A stretch of 59,798 nt of DNA from Planctomycetota bacterium. GTDB lineage: Bacteria; Planctomycetota; Planctomycetia; Pirellulales; UBA1268. Below, one piece after another: positions 37,061 to 45,029 of this stretch (position 1 is the stretch's first letter; every line of letters begins with the position of its first letter). The stretch spans positions 1 through 59,798 of the forward strand of contig JAPOIM010000002.1 in the NCBI GenBank assembly GCA_029978905.1, read 5' to 3'. A program made the position numbers and the translations under genes. The notes under the pieces were generated by a model that was not told the origin of the DNA, searched no databases, and worked only from the letters and a program-made list of their open reading frames with translations.

Positions 37061-37472
37061 GCCGGGTTCTGTCACGACCGCCTGCCGAAACAGGCGGTCG
37101 CGGGCGACCATTTCTCTCGAACGACGGTTGCCCGCCGCCTCTAGCAGCCGACCCGGGAGTGGGGACTGGACGGGCCGCCCAGTGCCGGCCTCACGACCGG
37201 ACTCCTCCCTGCTTGGCCTTGCTCCCAGTGGGGTTTACCGAGCCAGACCGGTCACCCGGCCTGCTGGTGAGCTCTTACCTCACCGTTTCACCCTTACCGC
37301 CGGGAAAACCCGACGGCGGTCTGCTTTCTGTTGCACTTTCCCTGACCTCACGGCCGGTGGGCGTTACCCACCACAGCGCCCTGTGGAGCCCGGACTTTCC
37401 TCCGTCGGCCGGCCGATCCACCCCTCACGGGAACAGACCAACCCCAACGGCGGCCGCCCGGCCCGCTCCGCC
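37043..37472 (-). ncRNA. rnpB: RNase P RNA (catalytic subunit)
   Basis: About 430 nucleotides on the minus strand with RNase P RNA landmarks. GCGGAGCGGGC at the 5' end pairs with the 3' GTCCGCTCCGC. GAGGAAAGTCCGGGCTCC is the P3-P4/CR-I core, GCAACAGAAAGCAGACCGCC the CR-II/III region, GGTAAGGGTGAAACGGTGAGG the CR-III J region, and ACAGAACCCGGCTTATAGG the P4-closing 3' CR-V. It appears to be the common bacterial (A) type. It processes the 5' ends of tRNA precursors together with RnpA. The ends are approximate. Confidence 0.93.
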
Positions 37473-37673
37473 TCACGCATCGATTCATCGAATCTTAACG
37501 ATCGTATGGCAAAAAAGCGTCCGCTCACGCCGAAAACAACGCCGATTTCTGGAAGCCCCCAGAAACTGGTGATAAGGTTTTTGGGCGGCAAGGCACCAAC
37601 GTTTTCAGTAATCCCTCGGGACACGTCTCGATGGGCGTTTGCGGTCGCGCCATGACCGTCTCTCACCATCAAG

Positions 37674-38123
37674 ATGCACACCACGATGCCCACGGAGACC
37701 ATGATGCTCGGCGAGTTGATGCCTGTCGGCGGCGGCGATCCAATTCCGCTCCTGAAACCCAACCTGGTGATCGGACGCCGGGAAAGCAGCGACATCGTGC
37801 TGCGTTTTCCCAACGTTTCAGGCTCCCACTGCGAGCTCGTGCTCGACGGTGGCTACTGGACCGTCCGCGATCTCGGCAGCAGCAACGGCATCAAAGTCAA
37901 CGGAACGCGAACGACCGAGCAGCGGCTTGAGCCAGGCGACGTGCTCACGGTGGCGAAGCACCAGTTTGAAGTCGTCTACGAACCTGCCAAACTGGGAGCC
38001 ACCGCCCTCCCGACCAGCGTGGAGGCGGTCAACGACCTGTTTAGCCGCCCCCTCCTTGAGTCGGCCGGCCTCGTGGCGCGTCGCGGTGCAGAGCCGCCGG
38101 CCCGTCGCAGCCGACCACGCTGA
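37674..38123 (+). CDS. FHA-domain protein
   Basis: A 149-residue protein that is mostly one forkhead-associated domain. Phosphothreonine-binding residues are in VIGRRESSDIVL, FPNVSGSHCELVL and VRDLGSSNGIKVNGTR, which are the Gly-Arg, Ser-x-x-His and Ser-Asn signatures. The tail beyond residue 110 is Arg/Pro-rich and likely disordered. Such proteins read Ser/Thr-kinase output; no kinase lies nearby. The start at 37674 has no clear ribosome site, and the ATG at 37701 with GGAG just upstream may be the real one. rsgA begins 14 bases after its stop, so the two may share a transcript. Confidence 0.82.
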   Translation: MHTTMPTETMMLGELMPVGGGDPIPLLKPNLVIGRRESSDIVLRFPNVSGSHCELVLDGGYWTVRDLGSSNGIKVNGTRTTEQRLEPGDVLTVAKHQFEVVYEPAKLGATALPTSVEAVNDLFSRPLLESAGLVARRGAEPPARRSRPR

Positions 38124-38137
38124 GTTGCCCAAGCCTC

Positions 38138-39286
38138 GTGGGAAAACCCCGCAAACTTCGCGTCGAGTTCCGCAAGAATCGCTCCGGCAGGCAGCGACGT
38201 CGAGACTTCACCGACGCGGCCACGCCCGACGGCGAGCATCCTGACGAGCTCACCTCGGGCGAACGGCTGACCGGCAAGGGTGCCCTGACCCGCCATCGCA
38301 CAGTGCTCGCCGACGGCGTCGCCGCAGACAATACCGACGGCCTGGGAGTGCGACCAGCGCTCGAGGCGGCGTGGCGGGGGCGGGTGCTTGAGGTGCACGG
38401 GCTCGCAAGTTTCGTGCAGGCTGCCGACGGCCGTGTGGTCCGCTGCGTGACGCGGCGGCTCCTCAAAACGCTGGCGACCGATCAGCGGCATGTGGTAGCA
38501 GCCGGCGACTGGGTGCACGTGTCTGGTGACGCGGAGGAGGGGGTGATCCTCGACGTCGAACCGCGAACCACGTCGCTCTCGCGCACCAGCCGCGGCAAAC
38601 GCCATGTGATCGTGGCCAACGTGGATCAGGTGGTGATCATGGCCACCGCTGCCGAGCCTCGCATCAAGCCGGCGCTGATCGACCGCCTCCTCGTGGCCGC
38701 CGAATCCAACGGCATCGCGCCGATCATCTGCATCAACAAAGTCGATCTCGTCGACCCGGCGTCCCTCGTGCCCCTTGCCGGGGTCTACGCAAGGATGGGC
38801 TACAAGGTGATCCTCTGCTCGACCGTGAGCGGCATGGGGATCGCCCGTTTGATGGCCGAACTCCACGGCCGCGTGACTGCTGTCGTCGGCCAGAGCGGTG
38901 TGGGCAAGTCGACCCTGCTCAACTGCATCGACCCTGGGCTGCAGCTCCGCACCGCCTCCGTGAGCAGTGAAAACCAAAAAGGCAAACACACCACCACGAC
39001 CGCACGCCTGATCGCCCTCGGCGGCGACGCCTCCGCGGGCCACGTGGTCGACACACCTGGCATCCGGCAGTTTCAACTGTGGGAGTTTGTGCCCGCCGAG
39101 GTGGCGGCCGCGTTTCGTGACCTGCGGCCATTTGCCAACTTCTGCCGCTACCCCGACTGCACCCACACCCACGAAGACGACTGTGGTGTGAAGAACGCGG
39201 TTGCCGACGGGCTCCTCGACACCCGTCGCTGGGAGAGCTGCACCGAACTCGCCGCAGGGTCTGGCGAGACGCTGCTGGGTGACTGA
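38138..39286 (+). CDS. rsgA: Ribosome small-subunit-dependent GTPase A
   Basis: A 382-residue circularly permuted GTPase starting on a GTG at 38138. The basic N-terminus KLRVEFRKNRSGRQRRRD leads to an OB fold (residues about 75-150). The GTPase motifs appear in permuted order: G4 NKVD before G1 GQSGVGKS near 251 and G3 DTPG. The C-terminal zinc knuckle is CRYPDCTHTHEDDC. It assists late maturation of the 30S subunit. A second candidate start lies in the early basic region. Length is somewhat above the usual 350 residues because of the N-terminal extension. Confidence 0.92.
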   Translation: MGKPRKLRVEFRKNRSGRQRRRDFTDAATPDGEHPDELTSGERLTGKGALTRHRTVLADGVAADNTDGLGVRPALEAAWRGRVLEVHGLASFVQAADGRVVRCVTRRLLKTLATDQRHVVAAGDWVHVSGDAEEGVILDVEPRTTSLSRTSRGKRHVIVANVDQVVIMATAAEPRIKPALIDRLLVAAESNGIAPIICINKVDLVDPASLVPLAGVYARMGYKVILCSTVSGMGIARLMAELHGRVTAVVGQSGVGKSTLLNCIDPGLQLRTASVSSENQKGKHTTTTARLIALGGDASAGHVVDTPGIRQFQLWEFVPAEVAAAFRDLRPFANFCRYPDCTHTHEDDCGVKNAVADGLLDTRRWESCTELAAGSGETLLGD

Positions 39287-39334
39287 TGGCGGTGATCGCG
39301 CGACGACGCCGCGCCTCCCTGGCCGCCACCGCGG

Positions 39335-39340
39335 TATAAT
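39335..39340 (+). promoter_or_regulatory. Perfect TATAAT -10 element upstream of hflX
   Basis: A consensus -10 hexamer lies about 80 bases before the hflX start at 39418. No good -35 is seen 16-18 bases upstream. Confidence 0.45.
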
Positions 39341-39417
39341 CGGGGCTCAGGGTCAACCGAGTGCTGAAGATGGGGCATCTTCGGCTGGTGAAGGCGTTGG
39401 GCTCAACGAGAGGGAAC

Positions 39418-40746
39418 GTGAAGGATCGCACACGCACCAACAGTGTCGACAGTGAACGAGCGGTGCTCGCCGGCTTGCTCGACCGTGACGCCGCCGAGAT
39501 CGAACACCCACTCAGAGAACTTGCCGGCCTTGCGGAAACGGCTGGGGCGAACGTGCTGGCTGAAATCACGCAGCGACGTGAAACACCCGATCAGACAACC
39601 TATCTCGGCCGAGGGAAGGTCGCCGAGTTGAAGATGCTCGTCGAGCAGCACGAAGCGGATGTGGTGATCTTCGACAACGACCTCTCACCAGCCCAGACAC
39701 GAAACCTCGAGAAGGCCTCGGGCGTGAAGGTCCTCGACCGCTCCGAGTTGATCCTCGATATCTTTGCCGCCCGCGCCCGCACCCACGAGGCCCGCCTCGC
39801 CGTCGAACTCGCCCAACTGGAATACTCGCTTCCCCGCCTGAAGCGGATGTGGACCCATCTCTCACGACTCAAGATGGGCATCGGCATGCGAGGCCCTGGC
39901 GAGAAACAGCTGGAAGTCGACCGGCGACTCGTCGAGAAACGGATCCACGACCTGCGTCAGGAACTGGCGGTGATCCATGCTCGCCGAGAACGCCAGGTGG
40001 CTGCCCGCCACGATCGCCGCACCGTCTCGCTCGTGGGCTACACCAACGCCGGCAAGAGCACGCTCCTCAATCGGCTCACCGGCTCCGACGAACTCGCCGA
40101 AGACAAACTCTTCGCCACGCTCGACACCCGCACGCGGCGTTGGAAGCTGCCTGGCTGGGGGCCCGTGCTCCTCTCCGACACGGTCGGGTTTATTCGCAAC
40201 CTGCCCCACCGGCTGATCGCGAGCTTCAAGGCCACGCTGGAAGAGACCCGCCAAGCCGATCTCCTGCTCCACGTTGCAGACGCCTCCAGCGACGAGGTCG
40301 ATCGCCAGATCGCCGCCGTGAGGAGCGTGCTCGCCGAACTTGGTGTCGAAGACACCGATGCCCTGCTTGTGCTCAACAAGTGCGACGCGATTGCCGACCC
40401 GCTCTCGCTCGAACGACTGCTCGACCGCTACCCCCACGCGATCACGATTTCCGCGAGGTCGGGAGAGGGCATCGAGCGGCTGCGCGAGGCAGCCAGCGAA
40501 GCCCTCGCCCGCAAGTTCCAGGACATCGACGTCGAACTCTCCCCTGCCAACGGACGCCTGCTCGCCTGGCTCGACGCCAACGGTGAGGTGCTCTCGCGGC
40601 AATTTGACGACGAGCGAGTGACGGTGCACTGCCGCATTCCCGGCTCACTTGTCGGACGCATCAACCCCGCCGAGGCCACCATCCGACCCCACGGCGCAAC
40701 TGCAGACGACAAGGAAGCCTCGACCCCCGACATGGCAGCAGGCTGA
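39418..40746 (+). CDS. hflX: GTPase HflX
   Basis: A 442-residue GTPase. I place the start at the GTG at 39418, after AGAGGG, although the frame is open to a GTG at 39361. The N-terminal domain ends with DRSELILDIFAARARTHEAR, and RMRGPGE-type GMRGPGEKQLEVDRR precedes the coiled linker. The G domain has GYTNAGKSTL (G1), DTVGF (G3) and NKCD (G4), with the RHRLIASF-type segment LPHRLIASFKATLEET conserved in HflX. It binds the 50S subunit and splits stalled or hibernating ribosomes. The SDR gene starts three bases after its stop. Confidence 0.92.
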   Translation: MKDRTRTNSVDSERAVLAGLLDRDAAEIEHPLRELAGLAETAGANVLAEITQRRETPDQTTYLGRGKVAELKMLVEQHEADVVIFDNDLSPAQTRNLEKASGVKVLDRSELILDIFAARARTHEARLAVELAQLEYSLPRLKRMWTHLSRLKMGIGMRGPGEKQLEVDRRLVEKRIHDLRQELAVIHARRERQVAARHDRRTVSLVGYTNAGKSTLLNRLTGSDELAEDKLFATLDTRTRRWKLPGWGPVLLSDTVGFIRNLPHRLIASFKATLEETRQADLLLHVADASSDEVDRQIAAVRSVLAELGVEDTDALLVLNKCDAIADPLSLERLLDRYPHAITISARSGEGIERLREAASEALARKFQDIDVELSPANGRLLAWLDANGEVLSRQFDDERVTVHCRIPGSLVGRINPAEATIRPHGATADDKEASTPDMAAG

Positions 40747-40749
40747 GTG

Positions 40750-41625
40750 ATGCGACGCTTCCTTCGCTGGCCGCACCGCCGGCTTCCTGGCATGCGGGCG
40801 GTCGTCACCGGCGCGTCGTCTGGCTTGGGGCGTGCTCTGGCATGGCAGCTCGCACAGCGCGGCGTGCATGTGCTGGCCACGGCCCGGCGAGCCGATCGAC
40901 TCGCCAACCTTGAAGACGAATGGCAAGCCGCGGGGGGCGGCCGTGGCAGCCTGCAGTGCCTGCCCGGTGATCAGACCGACGCGGCCTTCCGCAGCACCCT
41001 CCTGGAGGCCGCGACGGATCGTCTCGGCGGCCTCGACCTGCTGGTGCTCGCAGCAGGCAGTGGCGCGGTCGGCCCATTCGAAGCCTCATCACCCGAAACC
41101 TTGCGGCGGGTGATGGAGATCGACTTTTTCGCACCCGCAGAGCTCGCCCGCCTCTGCCTTCCCGCGCTTCGCGACGGTCGTGATCCCGCCATCGTGTTCG
41201 TGGGCTCGATCATCGGCAGGCATCCCCTCCCAATGCACCTCGACTACGCCGCCGCAAAGTCGGCACTGACCGCGATGGCCGGCAGCCTAAGGATGGAACT
41301 GGCAGCTGACGAGATCGACGTGATGCTCGCCACGCTCGGGCCGCTCGCCTCTGAGTTTTGGGAAAGCCTGATCGACGGCAACCGGGCGGCGTGGTCGCGT
41401 GGGCGAGCGATGCCAGCCACGCGAGCAGCCAGACGGATCGTGCGGGGAGTGATCCGCCGACGAGTGGAAGTCATCCCAGGGTTGCAGGCAAAAGGCTACG
41501 TGCTGGCCTCGCGGCTCTTCCCCCGCCTCTTCGATCGATGCGTGATGCGGCGAGCAGGACTCAGGAGACCGTTCGTCCGATTTCGAGCATCTCCTCGGCA
41601 TCGAGGCACGCCGAGTTCGAAGTGA
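40750..41625 (+). CDS. Short-chain dehydrogenase/reductase
   Basis: A 291-residue Rossmann-fold oxidoreductase. TGASSGLGRAL is the classical NAD(P)-binding glycine loop, LVLAAGSG the core strand, and the catalytic Tyr and Lys are in DYAAAKSAL, with the catalytic Ser in FVGSIIG. It begins on an ATG at 40750 (a GTG at 40747 is also possible) right behind hflX. Substrate cannot be predicted. The C-terminal 25 residues are basic. The last 65 bases overlap the end of the convergent mtdB-type gene. Confidence 0.85.
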   Translation: MRRFLRWPHRRLPGMRAVVTGASSGLGRALAWQLAQRGVHVLATARRADRLANLEDEWQAAGGGRGSLQCLPGDQTDAAFRSTLLEAATDRLGGLDLLVLAAGSGAVGPFEASSPETLRRVMEIDFFAPAELARLCLPALRDGRDPAIVFVGSIIGRHPLPMHLDYAAAKSALTAMAGSLRMELAADEIDVMLATLGPLASEFWESLIDGNRAAWSRGRAMPATRAARRIVRGVIRRRVEVIPGLQAKGYVLASRLFPRLFDRCVMRRAGLRRPFVRFRASPRHRGTPSSK

Positions 41626-42466
41626 AAATCTGCTGCACCGCTTCGCGATGAATCTTCATCTTCACGCCTCCGACGCCGAGCGCACCGTAGGCCACCGCGG
41701 GAGGTTCATTTCCGGGGATTTCCGCGGAGAGCACCCGCCCCGCATCAGACGCCTGGATCCCCTCGAGGCCCTCTGGCGGCACGGCGTTGAGATCCACAAA
41801 CACGCGGGCACGACGGCACTCGGCCAAGCCGTGACTTCCGAGCAGCCGCACGCCAGCAGCCCCAGCGGCCACCACCACATCGGCCTCGCGGAGAAGTTCG
41901 AGCAGACGGCCACGCGGCAAGATACCTGTGTCCCCTGACGTCTCCACCGCCTGCAGCTGCGCCTCAGCCACCTCGGCAGACACCGCCTCGCACACGGCCT
42001 CCGCGCGGGAGACAGACCGGCTGGCGACCCCCACAGCGCATCCCTCGCGGGCGAGCAGCCGCACCACGCGGCGTCCAACAGGGCCAGAGCCCCCGAGCAC
42101 CACGGCCTTCGACTGCCCAAGGTCTGCATGCCTGGCCGCGACGACGACCGCGGCAGCCGCCGTCGTGTTGGCACCCGATGGATCGAGCATTACGCCGACA
42201 CGCACCGGACCAAAGAAGGTCTTCTGGACCTGGCGAAAGATCGCTTCAGCAGCAAGCACGTCCGAGCCGCCCACGAAGATCGCGGTCGACGCGAGATCCT
42301 TCCCACCGCGTGTAAACATCCCACCATGCACCAACGGCACGGCGGATTCAGGTGTGACCCCACCGTGCCGCAGGAGCACGTCGACGCCGGCGTCTACCGC
42401 CACGATTGCGTCGAACGTGCTTGGCTGCGGATCGGCGTCGAGTTGCAGAAGCACTCGCCGGGCCAT
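41561..42466 (-). CDS. mtdB: NAD(P)-dependent methylene-H4MPT dehydrogenase (MtdB-like)
   Basis: A 301-residue enzyme matching the bacterial MtdB/MtdC family. The N-terminal part holds VHGGMFTRGGKDLASTAIFV, read as the substrate-cleft motif, and the C-terminal Rossmann fold begins GGSGPVGRRVV near residue 124. It oxidises methylene-H4MPT, formed from formaldehyde, to methenyl-H4MPT, the substrate of Mch. Fae lies four bases upstream on the same strand, so fae-mtdB form an operon. NAD versus NADP preference cannot be told, nor MtdB from MtdC. Confidence 0.85.
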   Translation of the reverse strand: MARRVLLQLDADPQPSTFDAIVAVDAGVDVLLRHGGVTPESAVPLVHGGMFTRGGKDLASTAIFVGGSDVLAAEAIFRQVQKTFFGPVRVGVMLDPSGANTTAAAAVVVAARHADLGQSKAVVLGGSGPVGRRVVRLLAREGCAVGVASRSVSRAEAVCEAVSAEVAEAQLQAVETSGDTGILPRGRLLELLREADVVVAAGAAGVRLLGSHGLAECRRARVFVDLNAVPPEGLEGIQASDAGRVLSAEIPGNEPPAVAYGALGVGGVKMKIHREAVQQIFTSNSACLDAEEMLEIGRTVS

Positions 42467-42470
42467 CAGT

Positions 42471-42968
42471 TTAGAAGCCCTTGAAGGGATGAGCCGCGGT
42501 GTCCTTGGCGGCGATCATTTCTTCAGCCGTTGGCTTGCCGGTCATCGCATTCTTGATGGCCAAAACCGTGGCTTCGTAGTTGTAGTCGTAGATCTTCTTG
42601 TCGTCTTCGGCGAGCCAGTGGATGAACACGCCACACACGATCACGAGGTTTTCAGCCTCAGCGGCAGGGATCACGCCGCTCGCCACGCTGTCGGCCACAG
42701 CCTTGGCAACAGCCGCCTGAGCAGGACCAAACATCTGCACAGCCTGCTTGGCACCCTTGATCGTGACCTTGGTGATCATCACCGTCGCAGGCTTGACTGC
42801 CACGTTCGGTGAAAGCACCGCCAGCAGGTTCGAGTGGCCTTCACTTTGACGGGCGAGGGCATTGGCGAACGCCGTACCCACGGGTCCATCCTTGCTCCCG
42901 ATCAGAAGGTCGATATGAGCAATCTCATTGCCGTCGCCCGCAAGCGCCTCACCGATGAACATCGACAT
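42471..42968 (-). CDS. fae: Formaldehyde-activating enzyme
   Basis: A 165-residue enzyme from the ATG at 42968 with GGAG eight bases upstream. The family core is present: GEALAGDGNEIAHIDLLIG holds the catalytic His near residue 20, followed by NLLAVLSPNVAVKP, GAKQAVQMFGPAQ and CGVFIHWLAEDDKKIYDYNY, with an AAHPF end. Fae speeds condensation of formaldehyde with tetrahydromethanopterin to methylene-H4MPT, mainly detoxifying or capturing formaldehyde. It is the first gene of the fae-mtdB operon and divergent from the ATP-grasp gene at 43075. A tandem repeat lies in its leader. Confidence 0.93.
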   Translation of the reverse strand: MSMFIGEALAGDGNEIAHIDLLIGSKDGPVGTAFANALARQSEGHSNLLAVLSPNVAVKPATVMITKVTIKGAKQAVQMFGPAQAAVAKAVADSVASGVIPAAEAENLVIVCGVFIHWLAEDDKKIYDYNYEATVLAIKNAMTGKPTAEEMIAAKDTAAHPFKGF

Positions 42969-43003
42969 GCGTAACACTCCGTGGAAAAGTCTGATCCTCC
43001 GCC

Positions 43004-43023
43004 AACTCTCGACAACTCTCGAC
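43004..43023. repeat. Tandem 10-bp repeat in the fae/ATP-grasp divergent region
   Basis: AACTCTCGAC is repeated exactly at 43004-43013 and 43014-43023. It lies in the 106-base region between the divergent starts, inside the predicted fae leader. A regulator or RNA-level site is possible; nothing identifies it. Confidence 0.4.
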
Positions 43024-43043
43024 AGGATAGGGAAGACGTGGCG

Positions 43044-43072
43044 AGGATAGCAGGTCGCTTCCCCCCTGAAAA
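43044..43072 (-). promoter_or_regulatory. Candidate promoter of fae
   Basis: On the minus strand TTTTCA (43067-43072) and TATCCT (43044-43049) are 17 bases apart, each matching four of six consensus bases. The transcript would start near 43037, placing the tandem repeat in the leader. Confidence 0.35.
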
Positions 43073-43074
43073 CC

Positions 43075-44274
43075 ATGAAGCTGGGACCATTGGACGTGTC
43101 ACCGCTGCCATCCGCCCCCGTCCCCCACACGTCCCGGCCAGAACTGATCGTGATTGGCGGTTCCGTGCGGTTCCTGGCGGCCAGTTGCCGCCGTGCGGGC
43201 TGGTCCGTTCATGCCTGCGACCGCTTTGGCGACGTCGACCTCCTGGCCATCGCCAGCAGTTATCAGCGATTGCCTAGCCACCTCGCGGCAGCCGCCCCAC
43301 TCTTCGCACCGCTCCCCCACCTCCCCCTGCTGTTCACCGGCGGCCTGGAGAACGCTCCCGACCTGCTCCGCTCCCTGGCTCAGAGCACCCGCACCGCCTC
43401 GGCCAGCGGCGAAGTCGTCGAAGCCGTGCGCAACGTGACCAACCTCGCCGCCGCGGCCACCGCGGCAGGCCTTGCGTTTCCCGAAACCCACCTCTCACCT
43501 GCCGGCCTGCCGACCGATGGCTCCTTCCTGATCAAGCCACGCGCGTCGGTCGGAGGGCACGCGATCGCCCCGTGGCTCGGTGGCTGCTGCCCAGACACGC
43601 CGTCGCTTTGGCAACGACGGGTCCACGGCACCCCGCACGGCGTCAACGTCCTCCTGAGCAGCACGCAGCCGCCGGTCCTGCTCGGCGTGAGCCGCAGCCT
43701 GCACCATCGCGAAGCCACTGCCGCCCCGGGCTGGGCCTACGCTGGGTCGGTCTCCGTGCCCATCGCCGCGTGGACCGCGCCTGTGCTCGCGCTTGCGGGC
43801 CTGCTCGCCCAACGGCACGGCCTTTGCGGTGCGGTGGGGATCGACTGCATTCTCGAACCCTCCGGCGCTGCCGTGGTCCTGGAGGTCAACCCTCGCCCCA
43901 CCGCCTCGATGGAACTGGTGGAGCGGACGCGCGGCATCTGCGTCGCAGCCAAACACCTCGCAGCCTTTGGCATCCGCTCACCACGCGAAGACTGCCTGCC
44001 AGCAAGCAGATTGCCCGTGGCCTCAGGCAAAGCGATCCTCTACGCCGACACGCCCATCGCGGTGACCGCCGACACCCTCACTCAGCTCGCAGCAGTCGCA
44101 GCCAGTTGGCACCACCACGAAGCGTGCCCCGCGATTGCCGACATCCCGCACGCGGGGTCACAGATCGACACGGGCCACCCGGTCCTCACCCTGCTTGCCG
44201 ACGGCGATACCAGCGACGCGGTGGACGACCTGCTTGCCGCCCGACTTGAGGACCTTCGCAAGCAGCTCTGTTAG
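43075..44274 (+). CDS. ATP-grasp protein of H4MPT gene clusters (OrfY-like)
   Basis: A 399-residue ATP-grasp protein. An N-terminal Rossmann-like part (LIVIGGSVRFLAASCRRAGW) precedes the ATP-grasp core: FLIKPRASVGGHAIA with the ATP-contacting Lys, then a HGVNVLLSS strand and VVLEVNPRPTASMEL with the metal-binding Glu and Asn. Proteins of this shape occur in H4MPT/C1 clusters of methylotrophs and planctomycetes, where the name OrfY is used; a ligation step in cofactor synthesis is assumed but not shown. It is divergent from fae, and its stop overlaps that of the rimI-type gene by four bases. Confidence 0.75.
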   Translation: MKLGPLDVSPLPSAPVPHTSRPELIVIGGSVRFLAASCRRAGWSVHACDRFGDVDLLAIASSYQRLPSHLAAAAPLFAPLPHLPLLFTGGLENAPDLLRSLAQSTRTASASGEVVEAVRNVTNLAAAATAAGLAFPETHLSPAGLPTDGSFLIKPRASVGGHAIAPWLGGCCPDTPSLWQRRVHGTPHGVNVLLSSTQPPVLLGVSRSLHHREATAAPGWAYAGSVSVPIAAWTAPVLALAGLLAQRHGLCGAVGIDCILEPSGAAVVLEVNPRPTASMELVERTRGICVAAKHLAAFGIRSPREDCLPASRLPVASGKAILYADTPIAVTADTLTQLAAVAASWHHHEACPAIADIPHAGSQIDTGHPVLTLLADGDTSDAVDDLLAARLEDLRKQLC

Positions 44275-44783
44275 CCAGCCATCCGGCGAGGCATCGCTTC
44301 CTCGGCCGCGGGTGCGAGAAACTGCATCTGGTACGCGTCTTCGGTGCTGTCTTGATAGAAGTTCTTCAGCACCGAGATGGCCATAAAGCCCGAATCGCGA
44401 AAGAAGAGCTGCGCAGGCAGGTTCCGCTCGCGAACTTCCAGCAGGATGCGGTCACGGCGTTCGGGCGAGAGTTTACCGATCAGACGATCCACCATCTGCC
44501 GACCGATGCCCAAGCGACGATGGCTTCGCCGTACCGCAAAGTTGAGCACGTGCAGGCGAGTGCGATGGAGTTCGTAGATCATGAACGCCACAACGGACTC
44601 GGCCATCTCCGCCACCATGCCGATGCAGTTTCGCTGCCGCAGGCAGTAGGTGAAGTCTTCTTCCGACCAAGGAAACTCAAACGACCCCTGTTCAATTTCC
44701 AGCACCTCCGCCATATCGCGGCGGATCATCCAGCGTACCTGGATTTGCAGAGGCTCATGCTGAGGCAGCTCAATGCGTGTCAC
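44271..44783 (-). CDS. GNAT N-acetyltransferase (RimI-like)
   Basis: A 170-residue acetyltransferase. I use the GTG at 44783 because AGGAG lies ten bases upstream; the frame is open to 44858. The GNAT fold shows LHVLNFAVRRSHRRLGIGRQ, in which R-x-x-G-x-G/A binds acetyl-CoA, and an ending YQDSTEDAYQM like RimI. RimI acetylates the N-terminal Ala of ribosomal protein S18. The motif order and the RNLPAQLFFRDSGF segment support that subgroup, but N-terminal acetylation of another target cannot be excluded. Confidence 0.8.
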   Translation of the reverse strand: MTRIELPQHEPLQIQVRWMIRRDMAEVLEIEQGSFEFPWSEEDFTYCLRQRNCIGMVAEMAESVVAFMIYELHRTRLHVLNFAVRRSHRRLGIGRQMVDRLIGKLSPERRDRILLEVRERNLPAQLFFRDSGFMAISVLKNFYQDSTEDAYQMQFLAPAAEEAMPRRMAG

Positions 44784-45029
44784 GGGGTCGGCACTCCTCA
44801 CTAGAAAACGTCGCAACACCAGCAGGCACGACAGGATCGCAGATGCCGGCGCTCTCACCGACGGACGGTAGCAACCTCGTCCGCCTCCTCACAAGGTGAG
44901 GTTTGGCAAGCATTTGCACGCCGTCGCATCCCCCGCGAGGCAAAGGCCATCTTGACCCTGTCACCAGGGCTCCCTACCGTCGCCGCGCTCAAGAAGTGTC
45001 CCCGCGCCCCCGATGGGTCCAGATCTCTC

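Noticed and set aside
37159..37572. Open frames inside rnpB
   Set aside because: The sequence is structured RNase P RNA on the minus strand; the frames are by chance.
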